A stretch of 16,929 bases of DNA from CAYRVX01 sp964642165. Its GTDB lineage: Bacteria > Planctomycetota > Phycisphaerae > SM23-33. Made by a program: the position numbers and the translations under genes. The stretch covers positions 1 to 16,929 of the forward strand of contig CAZXOC010000158.1 in assembly GCA_964642165.1 (NCBI GenBank), read 5' to 3'. Below the pieces are notes generated by a model. The model was given only the letters and a program-made list of their open reading frames with translations. It ran no database searches and had not been told where the DNA came from. Of the stretch, positions 1-6,545 are shown in pieces (position 1 is the first letter of the stretch; each line of letters opens with the position of its first letter).

Positions 1-9
1 TAAACTCCC

Positions 10-34
10 GTTCCGAGGGCATAGCCCCCGGGAC
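10..34. repeat. GC-rich hairpin (11-bp imperfect stem)
   Basis: The arms 10-20 and 24-34 pair over 11 positions with one A/C mismatch and one G-U pair, around a 3-nt ATA loop. There is no T-run on either side, so a dispersed palindrome is as likely as a terminator. A second hairpin with a similar GGGC/GCCCC core lies at 104-122. Confidence 0.45.
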
Positions 35-103
35 GGCAAAAGACGTTCTCTACCGGGCACCGGTGGGACATATGTCAGTATCGAGGGGGCGGAAAGGGTT
101 TGG

Positions 104-122
104 CCGGGGCGCAAGCCCCCGG
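104..122. repeat. Hairpin with GCAA tetraloop
   Basis: CCGGGGC at 104-110 pairs with GCCCC(C)GG at 115-122, with one bulged C, around a GCAA (GNRA-type) loop. It shares its core with the hairpin at 10-34. Together they look like two copies of a small dispersed palindromic element; the function is unknown. Confidence 0.45.
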
Positions 123-239
123 TAATGCCCTCTGCTGAACCAGGCCGGAATATACGGTGGCGTGATGTAGATTCCGCCGGGCGGGGCTGATTGTCCGATC
201 CTCCGTAAAATCGCTCGCACTATAGGATATGTAACTCTA

Positions 240-248
240 ATTATATCA
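240..248 (-). promoter_or_regulatory. Extended -10 promoter element reading leftward
   Basis: On the minus strand this reads TGATATAAT, a perfect TATAAT preceded by the TGn extended -10 motif, in an AT-rich patch. No good -35 hexamer sits 17 bp upstream, which is tolerated by extended -10 promoters. It would transcribe towards base 1, where no gene is seen inside the window. Confidence 0.35.
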
Positions 249-268
249 TATGGTAACAATGCGAGGCG

Positions 269-300
269 ATTGTGTCAGTCGGATAAGAAGTTGACACAAT
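269..300. promoter_or_regulatory. 9-bp perfect inverted repeat, candidate operator
   Basis: ATTGTGTCA (269-277) and TGACACAAT (292-300) are exact reverse complements separated by 14 bp. The centre-to-centre distance of 23 bp is about two helical turns, which suits a dimeric regulator. The right arm contains a TTGACA hexamer, but no good -10 follows on the plus strand. The element lies about 20 bp from the leftward -10 box at 240-248. The role is inferred. Confidence 0.35.
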
Positions 301-607
301 GAAGACGCGTCGTTGAGGTTGAGGCCATCGAATCTGTCATGGACTAATGCGGATTTCCGCCCCGCGCGGCGGCCTCTCCGGCGCGCCACGCCGCGGGGCC
401 GTCCCGGCCGGGTCGAGGAGCGGCTCGTTCCATCCCCGCCCGCGCCGGCCGCCCGAGCCAACGCGCGAGCAGGGGCTCCTGGACCCTCTTCGGACGTCGG
501 CGGCGGGTGGGCGCCGCGGAAAGTCCAACTCGTTTGGCTGAACCGGCACGGGCGTCTCCGCGTCCTAACACGTGCGGGCGGACAGTGAATGCCGGAGGCC
601 CGCCGTG

Positions 608-1216
608 ATGAACGCCGCCGTGGACGCACTGCGCCTCGTGCTCGCCTCCTCGAGCCCTCGCCGCCGCCGGCTGTTGGCGGAGGCGGGCTACGTGTTCGAC
701 GCGATCGACCCGCCGGTCGCCGAGCCGGCGGACCTGCCGCGGGGGCTGTCTCCCGCGGCCGAGGCCGAGGCGCTGGCCTACTTCAAGGCCCGCTCCGTGG
801 CGGACCGCCTCGACGGCGCGTGGGTGCTGGGGGCCGACACGGTCGTCTCCGTCCGCGGGCAGGTGCTGGGCAAGCCCGACGGGCGGGCCGAGGCCGAGCG
901 AATGCTCCGCACCCTGTCGGGCAGCCGGCACGCCGTCATCACGGGCGTGGCGCTGGTGGGCCCGGCGGGGCAGCGACGGATCACGTCGGACTGCACCTTC
1001 GTGACGATGCGACCGATGACGGAGGAGGAGATCGCCGACTACCTGGCCTCGGGCGAGTGGGCGGGCAAGGCCGGCGCCTACGCGATCCAGGAGACGGCCG
1101 ATCGGTTCGTCCGGAAGATCGAGGGCAGTTTCAGCAACGTGGTCGGCCTGCCGGTGGAGCTGGTGGGTCGGCTGGTCGGCGGCGTGATGGGCGCGGCCGA
1201 CGGAGAAGCGACGTGA
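608..1216 (+). CDS. maf: Maf family nucleoside triphosphate pyrophosphatase
   Basis: This is a 202-aa Maf-like house-cleaning enzyme that hydrolyses non-canonical or pyrimidine nucleoside triphosphates (dTTP/UTP in the YhdE subfamily) to the monophosphate and pyrophosphate in the cytoplasm. The N-terminal SSSPRR motif (residues 14-19), YFKARSVA around Lys60, the catalytic Asp in GADTVV (Asp77), YAIQ (Gln161) and GSFSNVVGLP near the C-terminus are all present, and the length is normal. The start at 608 is chosen because GGAGG (594-598) lies 9 nt upstream; an in-frame ATG at 572 has no such site and adds an unconserved extension. It is the first gene of an operon: its TGA overlaps the ATG of the DUF192 gene by one base. 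The exact substrate is not decided here. Confidence 0.95.
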   Translation: MNAAVDALRLVLASSSPRRRRLLAEAGYVFDAIDPPVAEPADLPRGLSPAAEAEALAYFKARSVADRLDGAWVLGADTVVSVRGQVLGKPDGRAEAERMLRTLSGSRHAVITGVALVGPAGQRRITSDCTFVTMRPMTEEEIADYLASGEWAGKAGAYAIQETADRFVRKIEGSFSNVVGLPVELVGRLVGGVMGAADGEAT

Positions 1217-1704
1217 TGGACCTGCGGAGCAAATGCGTCGGCTGCGTGGGCGCGTTGGTGGTGGCGGCAGCCTGCGGCGGGTGCGGCCGGGAAGCGCCGC
1301 CCGAGGCCCCCGCGGTCACGATCAACGGGCGGACGTGGCAGGTGGAGCTGGCGCTGACGGTCGAGCAGCGCTACCGGGGCCTGTCCGACCGGGAGCAGCT
1401 CGACGCCAATGCAGGGATGCTGTTCGTCTACCCGACGCCGCAGATTCTGGACTTCTGCATGCGCCAATGCGTGATCCCGCTGGACGTGGCCTTCATCGGC
1501 GCCGACCAGCGGGTCGTCAAGACGTGCACGATGCCGGTGGAGCCGTACGGCCTGGAGCGCGCCGTCCACAGCAGCGACACGCCGGTGCAGTACGCCCTGG
1601 AGGTTCGCGCGGGCGCCCTGGCGGAGGCGGGCGTGAAGAGAGGCGACCGGGTGGACTTCTCGCCCGGCGTCCCCGCGGCTGCTAAAGCCGACCCCGGTCC
1701 GTGA
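1216..1704 (+). CDS. DUF192 family exported protein
   Basis: This is a 162-aa protein of the DUF192 family, a small beta-rich domain of unknown function usually exported in bacteria. An N-terminal hydrophobic stretch (residues 8-20) ends in VAAAC, a weak lipobox that could make it a lipoprotein at Cys20. The domain spans about residues 34-150, with RGLSDR (54-59), GMLFVYP (67-73) and the signature IPLDVAFI (87-94). Most relatives I know have FWMKNT before IPLD; this one reads FCMRQC, so Trp is replaced by Cys81 and a second Cys (85) is added. The ATG shares a base with the maf stop codon, and the 3' end overlaps the phosphatase gene by 4 nt, so translation is probably coupled. Family assignment is firm; function is unknown. 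Confidence 0.88.
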   Translation: MDLRSKCVGCVGALVVAAACGGCGREAPPEAPAVTINGRTWQVELALTVEQRYRGLSDREQLDANAGMLFVYPTPQILDFCMRQCVIPLDVAFIGADQRVVKTCTMPVEPYGLERAVHSSDTPVQYALEVRAGALAEAGVKRGDRVDFSPGVPAAAKADPGP

Positions 1705-2954
1705 CGATGACGAAGAGGGGTCCGAACGGGACCCCGCGTGCGAGCCACCCGCGTCCTCATCACAGGCTGGTAGCGTTGGCTGCGAGAACGAAACTCCTCT
1801 GGTTGGGCGACGAGCCGGCCCCCCCGAACGTGCGGGAGGCGACCCGTCAGCGCTGGGACCTGGTCCCCTACAGCACCACGGCGCCGCTGGGCGACCAGCT
1901 TCGCGCGGTGGGGCTGGCCGTGGCGTGTCCCAACGGGCGCGCCAACGACCCCCACGAGCTGGAGAAGCTGCTGGACGCGATGGCGCGCGCCCCGGCCGTC
2001 ACGGTGGTGCTCCTGCCGGAGGAGGCCAAGGTCGCCTGGGGGGTGCTATCTCGGCGGGAGGGCAAGTTCGTCTGCATTCGCCAGGACGCCTCGCCGAAGG
2101 AGATCGCCGACAAGCTGGCGGCCGCCGAGTCCCTCCAGGGGGCCATTCGCAGCCTGGAGATGGAGCTAGCGGCCGCGAGGAAGGTGGATCGGCCGACGGC
2201 CAAGAAGCTGGAGGAGCTGGACGAGGAGCTTCGGATCGCGGCGCGGCTCCAGCGGGACTTCCTTCCGCGCCGCCTGCCGGAGCTGGGGGGCGTTCGCTTC
2301 GGCGTGCTGTACCGCCCGCTGGGGTGGGTCAGCGGCGACATCTACGACGTGGTGCGCCTGGACGAGACGCACGTGGGCTTCTACGTGGCCGACGCCGTCG
2401 GCCACGGCATGCCCGCGGCGCTGCTGACCATGTTCGTCAAGCAGGCCCTCCAGACCAAGCGAATCGCGGGTCACACGTACGAGATCGTCCCGCCGCACGT
2501 CTCGCTGGGGCAGTTGAACGCGGCGATCTGCCAGCAGGGCCTGCCGAGCTGCCAGTTCTGCACGGCGGTCTACTGTGTCCTGGACGTCTCGGACCGGACG
2601 CTGACCTATGCCCGGGCGGGACACCCCGAGCCCCTGCTGATCCACCGCGACGGGACCGTGACGGAGCTGTCGGCTCCGGGCAGCCTGCTGGGCGTCTTTC
2701 CCGACGAGAGCTACACGTCGGTGAGCCTGGGGCTCTCGCCCGGCGACCGCCTGGTGCTCTACACCGACGGGGCGGAGGACGCGCTGGCCGGGACGACGGG
2801 GGACCGCGAGATGTTCAAGCGCCGGGTGGGTTCGCTGGCGGGCAAGCCGGTGGACGAGACGCTCCTCCAGATCACGGCGTGGATCGACGAACTGCCCCGC
2901 GATCGGGGCCGGCGCGACGACATCACCATCGTCGCCGTGGACGTCACCTCCTAG
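1701..2954 (+). CDS. PP2C-type (SpoIIE/RsbU-like) serine phosphatase
   Basis: This is a 417-aa protein whose C-terminal half (about 175-417) is a SpoIIE/RsbU-type PP2C phosphatase domain. Such enzymes dephosphorylate anti-sigma-factor antagonists or similar partners. Metal-binding residues are kept: SGD (Asp213), DAVGHG (Asp231), YTDG (Asp356) and RRDDIT (Asp406/407). Residues 31-130 have the alternating strand/helix character of a receiver-like domain but lack an obvious phospho-acceptor pocket. Residues 132-185 look like the coiled-coil linker common upstream of this domain. The GTG at 1701 gives a 4-nt overlap with the DUF192 gene; ATG at 1707 is an alternative, and neither has a clear Shine-Dalgarno. 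No anti-sigma kinase or antagonist gene is adjacent, so its partner must be elsewhere. Confidence 0.88.
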   Translation: MTMTKRGPNGTPRASHPRPHHRLVALAARTKLLWLGDEPAPPNVREATRQRWDLVPYSTTAPLGDQLRAVGLAVACPNGRANDPHELEKLLDAMARAPAVTVVLLPEEAKVAWGVLSRREGKFVCIRQDASPKEIADKLAAAESLQGAIRSLEMELAAARKVDRPTAKKLEELDEELRIAARLQRDFLPRRLPELGGVRFGVLYRPLGWVSGDIYDVVRLDETHVGFYVADAVGHGMPAALLTMFVKQALQTKRIAGHTYEIVPPHVSLGQLNAAICQQGLPSCQFCTAVYCVLDVSDRTLTYARAGHPEPLLIHRDGTVTELSAPGSLLGVFPDESYTSVSLGLSPGDRLVLYTDGAEDALAGTTGDREMFKRRVGSLAGKPVDETLLQITAWIDELPRDRGRRDDITIVAVDVTS

Positions 2955-3013
2955 CGGGGGGGGCCTCCAGCTCGCGGGGCGCGTTCGATGCCAGCCCGAG
3001 CGGCGCTGGGCGC

Positions 3014-3028
3014 GGCGGCCTCGCCGCC
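3014..3028. terminator. Hairpin between convergent genes
   Basis: GGCGGC (3014-3019) and GCCGCC (3023-3028) form a 6-bp stem between the phosphatase gene (stop 2954) and rpsU on the other strand (stop 3045). There is no T-run, so it is only a weak candidate for a shared terminator. Confidence 0.25.
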
Positions 3029-3044
3029 CCGGCGGCGGGAGAGC

Positions 3045-3233
3045 CTACACCACCTTCCGGCGAGCCCTCCTGGCATTCTTGGCCCGTTTGCGCCGGCGCC
3101 GCACGCTCTCCGTTTCGAAGTACCGATGTCTCATCAAATCCCGCTGGTGCCCCTCCTTCTGCAGGATCCTCTTGAGCCGCTTCAATGCATGTGCGACGGG
3201 TTCATTGTCTCGCGGCCTCACCTTAATGCCCAT
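3045..3233 (-). CDS. rpsU: 30S ribosomal protein bS21
   Basis: This is a 62-aa ribosomal protein of the small subunit. The family pattern is clear: a short N-terminal strand (GIKVRPRDNEP), a helix of the type ALKRLKRILQKEG, then a long basic helix starting RHRYFET and ending in an Arg/Lys-rich tail. The start at 3233 (MGIKV) is preferred because AAGGA lies 7 nt upstream; an ATG at 3260 would add nine residues and lacks a Shine-Dalgarno. bS21 sits near the anti-Shine-Dalgarno of 16S rRNA and helps initiation. Two genes upstream on the same strand is an RRM protein gene; rbp-rpsU linkage is known in cyanobacteria. A TTGACG hexamer at 3306-3311 has no good -10 partner, so the promoter is unclear. 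Confidence 0.95.
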   Translation of the reverse strand: MGIKVRPRDNEPVAHALKRLKRILQKEGHQRDLMRHRYFETESVRRRRKRAKNARRARRKVV

Positions 3234-3376
3234 TCTGCCGTCCTTGCGGAACACCCGCATGCGAGTTACGACGTCACTTCACTCGGTTCGTTCTTGGCCG
3301 TGCCGCGTCAAGCCGGGCGGGCCCGGTCGGGCCGGACCCAGCGGCTGCGCTGAGCGCGGCGCGGCATCGCGCACGG

Positions 3377-3739
3377 TCAGGTCGGCGCCGGCTTGCCCTT
3401 CCAGACGGGCATCGTCCGCAGTTGGCCGACGACCATCTCGTGCGTGGTATCCGCGCGATCGTTGTAGTCCTGAAGGGCGGCCATCGCCTCGATCTCAGGG
3501 CTTCGCGCCACCTGACGGCCGCGCCGCCCGAGGATGTGACGCTCGACCTGCTGGAAGAGCGCGCAGGCTCGCCGCCAGCCGAACAGCAGGCACATCCCGC
3601 CGGTGAGATCCCAGGCCACGGCGGCGTCGTCGCTGTAGCAGACGGCCTCGCCGCCGGCGTCGCGAGCCTCGGCGTTCTGGCACCAGTGTTCCTGGTCACC
3701 GAAGAACTCCAGCAGCTTGTCCCTCTCCACAGGGAGCAT
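3377..3739 (-). CDS. DUF6197-like protein
   Basis: This is a 120-aa protein resembling the DUF6197 family of unknown function. Recognisable pieces are the N-terminal WCQNAEARDAGG (residues 19-30, equivalent to W-x-QGA-ARDA-G), a middle segment AVAWDLTGGM (40-49) and the C-terminal LQDYNDRADTTHEMVVGQL (89-107), which matches the family pattern of Asn-Asp followed by TH and a hydrophobic helix. The start at 3739 is preferred: GAGG lies 8 nt upstream and the conserved part begins soon after. An ATG at 3811 (GGAG 10 nt upstream) would add 24 residues of Arg/Gly/Cys-rich sequence and cannot be excluded. It sits between the RRM gene and rpsU. The family call is by eye and the function is unknown. 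Confidence 0.72.
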   Translation of the reverse strand: MLPVERDKLLEFFGDQEHWCQNAEARDAGGEAVCYSDDAAVAWDLTGGMCLLFGWRRACALFQQVERHILGRRGRQVARSPEIEAMAALQDYNDRADTTHEMVVGQLRTMPVWKGKPAPT

Positions 3740-3946
3740 CCTGACAGCCTCGACAGCCCGGCCCTCCCGGGCGGCGCAGCAGACACCTTGCCCGCGCCCG
3801 GTCACGGTCATGGCAGCCACACTCCGGCTCGCCGATGGCCGTTCCCGCAAGGCGCGACGACGGAGACGGCAGCGAGAGAAACAGCGCAACGGCACCTGCC
3901 CGCCGGCGACCAGTCCGCGCGCGGCGGGGGATGGCCGCAACCGCCC

Positions 3947-4216
3947 CTACCGGCGCTGGCGGTGATCGTCGTCTCGTCTCGGCCGGGCCTCGTTAACGTT
4001 CAGGAACCGACCTTCGAGCTCGGTGCCGTTCAGCGCCGCGATGGCGGCCTGGGCCTCGCTGTCATTGGGCATGTTCACGAAGGCGAAGCCACGAGCCCGG
4101 CCCGTGTTACGATCCGTCGGCAGGTGGACTTCCTCGACCTCGCCGTGCTGGGCGAAGAGCCCCTCAATGGCATCTCGGCCGACAGAGTAACTCAGGTTTC
4201 CCACGTAAATCCTCAT
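3947..4216 (-). CDS. RRM-type RNA-binding protein
   Basis: This is an 89-aa protein that is essentially one RNA recognition motif. RNP2 is IYVGNL (residues 3-8) and RNP1 is RGFAFVNM (42-49), with the aromatic residues that stack on RNA bases in place. A short charged tail (RPRRDDDHRQRR) follows. The start at 4216 is fixed by AAGAGGAG ending 9 nt upstream; an ATG at 4246 precedes that site and is unlikely. Single-RRM proteins of this size in cyanobacteria and other bacteria are often cold-induced and linked to rpsU, as here. A good promoter (4323-4351) leaves a leader of about 100 nt, which could carry post-transcriptional control. The RNA target is unknown. Confidence 0.93.
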   Translation of the reverse strand: MRIYVGNLSYSVGRDAIEGLFAQHGEVEEVHLPTDRNTGRARGFAFVNMPNDSEAQAAIAALNGTELEGRFLNVNEARPRRDDDHRQRR

Positions 4217-4322
4217 GCGACACGACTCCTCTTGAGTGAAGCTCACGGAACAGAAGAGGACTCACGTGGGCATCACCGGACCAGAACGCAGGCTCGACGA
4301 CAGCCGCCGAGCGGACATGGGG

Positions 4323-4351
4323 GTTATACTTGCTGACTCGTGGGAAAGCAA
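4323..4351 (-). promoter_or_regulatory. Sigma70-type promoter of the RRM gene
   Basis: On the minus strand TTGCTT (4346-4351) and TATAAC (4323-4328) are separated by exactly 17 bp. Transcription would start near 4316 and give a leader of about 100 nt before the RRM ATG at 4216. It lies downstream of tRNA-Thr on the same strand, so the gene need not depend on tRNA read-through. Confidence 0.6.
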
Positions 4352-4509
4352 GAAATACCGCCCCCCTCCCCCCGGCGCCCGGGCGCGGCACGGGTGTCTG
4401 GCCCTGTGCGTGCGCCTGTGCTGCTCCGCCAGGATCGTGCAACAACCAGGTGCTATACCGGCCGTTGGGGGCGTGGTCAAGCCCCGATATCTCCGCTCCT
4501 TACGATGGA

Positions 4510-4581
4510 AGCCGACGGAGGGATTCGAACCCACAACCCCAGCTTTACGAAAGCTGTGCTCTACCGTTGAGCTACGTCGGC
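4510..4581 (-). tRNA. tRNA-Thr (anticodon CGT)
   Basis: Read on the minus strand, the 5' GCCGACG pairs with CGTCGGC to give a 7-bp acceptor stem. The D arm is GCTC/GAGC, the anticodon stem CAGCT/AGCTG, and the loop TTCGTAA places CGT at positions 34-36, reading the Thr codon ACG. The T loop is TTCGAAT. The T stem GTGGG/CCCTC has one T-T mismatch. CCA is not encoded after the discriminator T. Confidence 0.93.
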
Positions 4582-4615
4582 GCAAGGCGTCCATGGCCGC
4601 CGGATCACACACGCG

Positions 4616-4644
4616 AATCTATCAACAGGCGCCGAATCCGTCAA
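4616..4644 (-). promoter_or_regulatory. Promoter of tRNA-Thr
   Basis: On the minus strand TTGACG (4639-4644) and TAGATT (4616-4621) are spaced by 17 bp. Transcription would begin about 28 nt before the mature 5' end of the tRNA. The -35 is close to consensus and the -10 matches four of six bases. Confidence 0.55.
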
Positions 4645-4719
4645 GATGTCAGCCCGCCGATTCGCGCCGCGCCCGGACGCAGCACGTCCCGCCGGGCGGG
4701 CGCTGCCGCCGTGGGAAGA

Positions 4720-5547
4720 TCAGTCCTTCTTCGCGACGGGCTCGGCCTCGCGGGGCGGGGGCGCCCGGACGAAGTCCATCCCGGCCGGCCAAGCCGGCGC
4801 CAGGACCCACGGCGCGACGTTGGCGGCGACGAAGCCCGGCCGCGTGGCGGAGGCATGGGGGTCGCCGCCGGCCTCGGCGCCGCTGAGCTTGACCTGGTAG
4901 ACGTTTTCGTGGCCCTTCTTGCCGGCCCGGTCGAACCCGAGGAGCCCGGCCGAGGGGCCGTGCGTCCCGTCCACCGTGCCGACGACGATGGTGCCGACGC
5001 CCAGCAGGGCGGCGTCGTCGGGGTTGTAGAAGTTGACGATGCCGCTCTTGCAGCGGCTGGCGGCCTTGGTGAGGTTGTACGCGCTGGAGATGCTGGCGGA
5101 CAGCAGGACGAGGCCGTCGATCTTCCGGTCCTCGGGCAGCGCTTCGGCCGCGAAGACCGCCACGCCGCCGCCGCCGCTGTGCCCGACGATGTGGACGGGC
5201 CGGCCGGGATGGCTGTCCTGGTAATTCTTGATCATGTTGGCCACAGCGACGCCGGCCAAGCGGTTGCCGAGGAAGTCCACCTGGTTGATGAGGACCCCGG
5301 CGATGGGGACGGGTCGGCCCCAGGAGTGGATGGGCATTCCCCGGTAGACCCCGCCGGCGAGCAGCCCGCTGCGGACGTTGCGGTTGAGTTCGCTCTCGCC
5401 CTCGATGCCGGGCAGGATGATGACCAACCCGCTGTCGAGGCGGTCCTCGGTGACGAACTCCTTGTTGCCGGCGTCGCAACCGCCGGCGGCGAGCAGGGAC
5501 GCGGCCAGCAGGACGGCCGGGCCGAGTGAACCTCTGGTGCGCTGCAT
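4720..5547 (-). CDS. Exported alpha/beta hydrolase
   Basis: This is a 275-aa protein with an N-terminal hydrophobic segment (residues 9-23) followed by AAGGCD, so it may be a lipoprotein anchored at Cys24, although the lipobox is not canonical. The body is an alpha/beta hydrolase: strand LVIILPGIEG (41-50, likely oxyanion region), nucleophile elbow VGHSGG with Ser124, then VLLSASIS, NFYNPDDAALLG (candidate acid Asp167/168) and a C-terminal DPHAS whose His is the probable catalytic base. The substrate cannot be named; an esterase or lipase-like role at the envelope is an inference. The start at 5547 is supported by GGAGAGG just upstream. It appears to be transcribed alone from a promoter at 5634-5662. 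Confidence 0.82.
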   Translation of the reverse strand: MQRTRGSLGPAVLLAASLLAAGGCDAGNKEFVTEDRLDSGLVIILPGIEGESELNRNVRSGLLAGGVYRGMPIHSWGRPVPIAGVLINQVDFLGNRLAGVAVANMIKNYQDSHPGRPVHIVGHSGGGGVAVFAAEALPEDRKIDGLVLLSASISSAYNLTKAASRCKSGIVNFYNPDDAALLGVGTIVVGTVDGTHGPSAGLLGFDRAGKKGHENVYQVKLSGAEAGGDPHASATRPGFVAANVAPWVLAPAWPAGMDFVRAPPPREAEPVAKKD

Positions 5548-5633
5548 GTTGTCCTCTCCGAGCTGCCGGCGTCGCAGGGACCCGCCGCACCGTCCGTGCG
5601 CTGCGTTGCGGCTGCGGGCCGCGCCCGACGGGT

Positions 5634-5662
5634 AGTATCGGCGATGCGGGCGGGAGAAACAA
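5634..5662 (-). promoter_or_regulatory. Candidate promoter of the hydrolase gene
   Basis: On the minus strand TTGTTT (5657-5662) and GATACT (5634-5639) have a 17-bp spacer. A start near 5627 would give a leader of about 80 nt before the ATG at 5547. The 326-bp divergent gap 5548-5873 also holds a TACAAT box at 5748-5753 facing the other way. Confidence 0.4.
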
Positions 5663-5747
5663 GTCCGTTCGCGGTGGCGTCGAGGGCGTCGCGCCGGGCG
5701 CGGGGGCGGCGCGCGCATCGGAGTGGTTGGCGTGTGCGGGCGGAGCC

Positions 5748-5753
5748 TACAAT
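5748..5753 (+). promoter_or_regulatory. Candidate -10 box for the acidic-protein gene
   Basis: TACAAT matches five of six -10 bases. The nearest -35-like hexamer, TTGGCG at 5727-5732, is only 15 bp away, so the call is weak. It would give a leader of about 115 nt before the ATG at 5874. Confidence 0.3.
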
Positions 5754-5873
5754 TAGGGCAGGCGGCAGCCGCCGGGAGGCGCGAAATTAGTTGAAATGTC
5801 TCCGGCACGTTGCCGAAGATACGTCTATCATGGTGTTTCATGGATGGTGCCGCTTTGGCGGGCGAGGTGGGCC

Positions 5874-6410
5874 ATGTCGGTAGACGATAACGCGCACGAG
5901 CCGGATTCGCTCGGGCGGGAGCCCGGCAGCTACGTTCCCGCGTTCTTTGCACGGGACCAGGAGGAGGCGGCGGAGTACTGCGAGCTCCTCAGCGATCATG
6001 ACATCCCCGCGCGATGCGAGTCGGACGGGGATTCGCTCGCGGGCCCCGACGAGGACGCCGGGGCAGACGCCGACAAGGACGCCGGGGCGGACGCCGACAA
6101 GGACGCCGGGGCGGACGCCGACGCCGAGCAGCGCGCCGCCGGACGCAGGGGAATGACCCACGGCGTGCCGGTCCTGGTCCCGGAGGCCCTGCTCGACGAG
6201 GCCAGCGAGGTCATCGCCGACCGCGAGGACTTCGCCGACTTCGACGAGGAGGAGGAGGACGAGGACGACGAGGATGACTACGACCTCGAGGAATTGACCG
6301 AGGAAGACGAACACGAGGCGCTGATCGACAACGAGGAGGAGGACGCCCCCCTCGACCAGGCCGACGACCTGGAAGACATCGAAGAAGAGGAAGGCGAGGA
6401 GTTGTTCTGA
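5874..6410 (+). CDS. Highly acidic DUF2007-like protein with internal repeats
   Basis: This is a 178-aa protein with 71 Asp/Glu against 9 Lys/Arg. Residues 24-50 (FARDQEEAAEYCELLSDHDI and following) and 94-119 (GVPVLVPEALLDEASEVI) together resemble the small DUF2007-type domain, a strand-helix-strand unit with a gIpVlVpe strand. The two halves are separated by an Asp/Ala/Gly-rich insert made of three 8-residue repeats (61-84). Residues 116-178 form an almost uninterrupted Asp/Glu tail, probably disordered. The start at 5874 is chosen from GAGGT 5 nt upstream; an ATG at 5796 would add an unconserved extension. The next gene encodes an Arg-rich protein. The DUF2007 assignment is by eye; cytoplasmic location is assumed because no signal is seen. 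Confidence 0.72.
   Translation: MSVDDNAHEPDSLGREPGSYVPAFFARDQEEAAEYCELLSDHDIPARCESDGDSLAGPDEDAGADADKDAGADADKDAGADADAEQRAAGRRGMTHGVPVLVPEALLDEASEVIADREDFADFDEEEEDEDDEDDYDLEELTEEDEHEALIDNEEEDAPLDQADDLEDIEEEEGEELF
6054..6125 (+). repeat. Three tandem 24-bp in-frame repeats
   Basis: Three adjacent copies (6054-6077, 6078-6101, 6102-6125) each encode DAGADADK, the last ending in DADA. Copies 1 and 2 differ by one silent base (GCA/GCG); copy 3 differs at its final codon. Such near-identical copies suggest recent slippage expansion inside the acidic-protein gene. Confidence 0.9.
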
Positions 6411-6434
6411 CGGCTAGGTCGCTTCCCGTCCTGC

Positions 6435-6458
6435 CGGTGGCCCCAGGCCGAGCCACCG
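6435..6458 (+). terminator. Hairpin after the acidic-protein gene
   Basis: CGGTGGC (6435-6441) and GCCACCG (6452-6458) form a 7-bp stem with a 10-nt loop, 25 nt after the stop codon. There is no T-run, so intrinsic termination is uncertain. The rest of 6411-6545 shows nothing else. Confidence 0.3.
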
Positions 6459-6545
6459 CACAGCCGGGATCCCCGAGTTCGGCGGCAAGGACGGCCAGGG
6501 CCCCGGTCCCCGACGGAGCGGGCGAGACGAGGCAGGAGAGACGGG

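Larger units (their letters stand above)
1..607. other. Intergenic region without a convincing gene
   Basis: No open frame here has a recognisable family, a ribosome binding site or a plausible protein composition. Up to about 300 the sequence is of mixed composition with an AT-rich patch (about 220-300); from about 350 it is very GC-rich. It contains two hairpins near the left edge, a leftward extended -10 box, and a perfect 9-bp inverted repeat at 269-300, listed separately. The right end (594-598) holds the Shine-Dalgarno of maf. A short divergent gene or an sRNA cannot be excluded. Confidence 0.55.

Noticed and set aside
50..259. 69-codon minus-strand frame near the left edge
   Set aside because: It has no ribosome binding site, starts upstream of the best promoter element and spans a hairpin; no family is recognisable.
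291..319. TTGACA as a plus-strand promoter
   Set aside because: No acceptable -10 hexamer lies 16-18 bp downstream; the hexamer is better explained as an arm of the dyad.
3316..3333. GGCCCG/CGGGCC palindrome as a terminator
   Set aside because: The loop would be only 2 nt, there is no T-run, and such palindromes are frequent by chance at this GC content.
3422..4336. 304-codon plus-strand frame
   Set aside because: It is antisense to the DUF6197-like and RRM genes, which have clear motifs and Shine-Dalgarno sites.
6054..6125. Short tandem repeats as a CRISPR array
   Set aside because: The units are contiguous without spacers and encode an in-frame acidic repeat.
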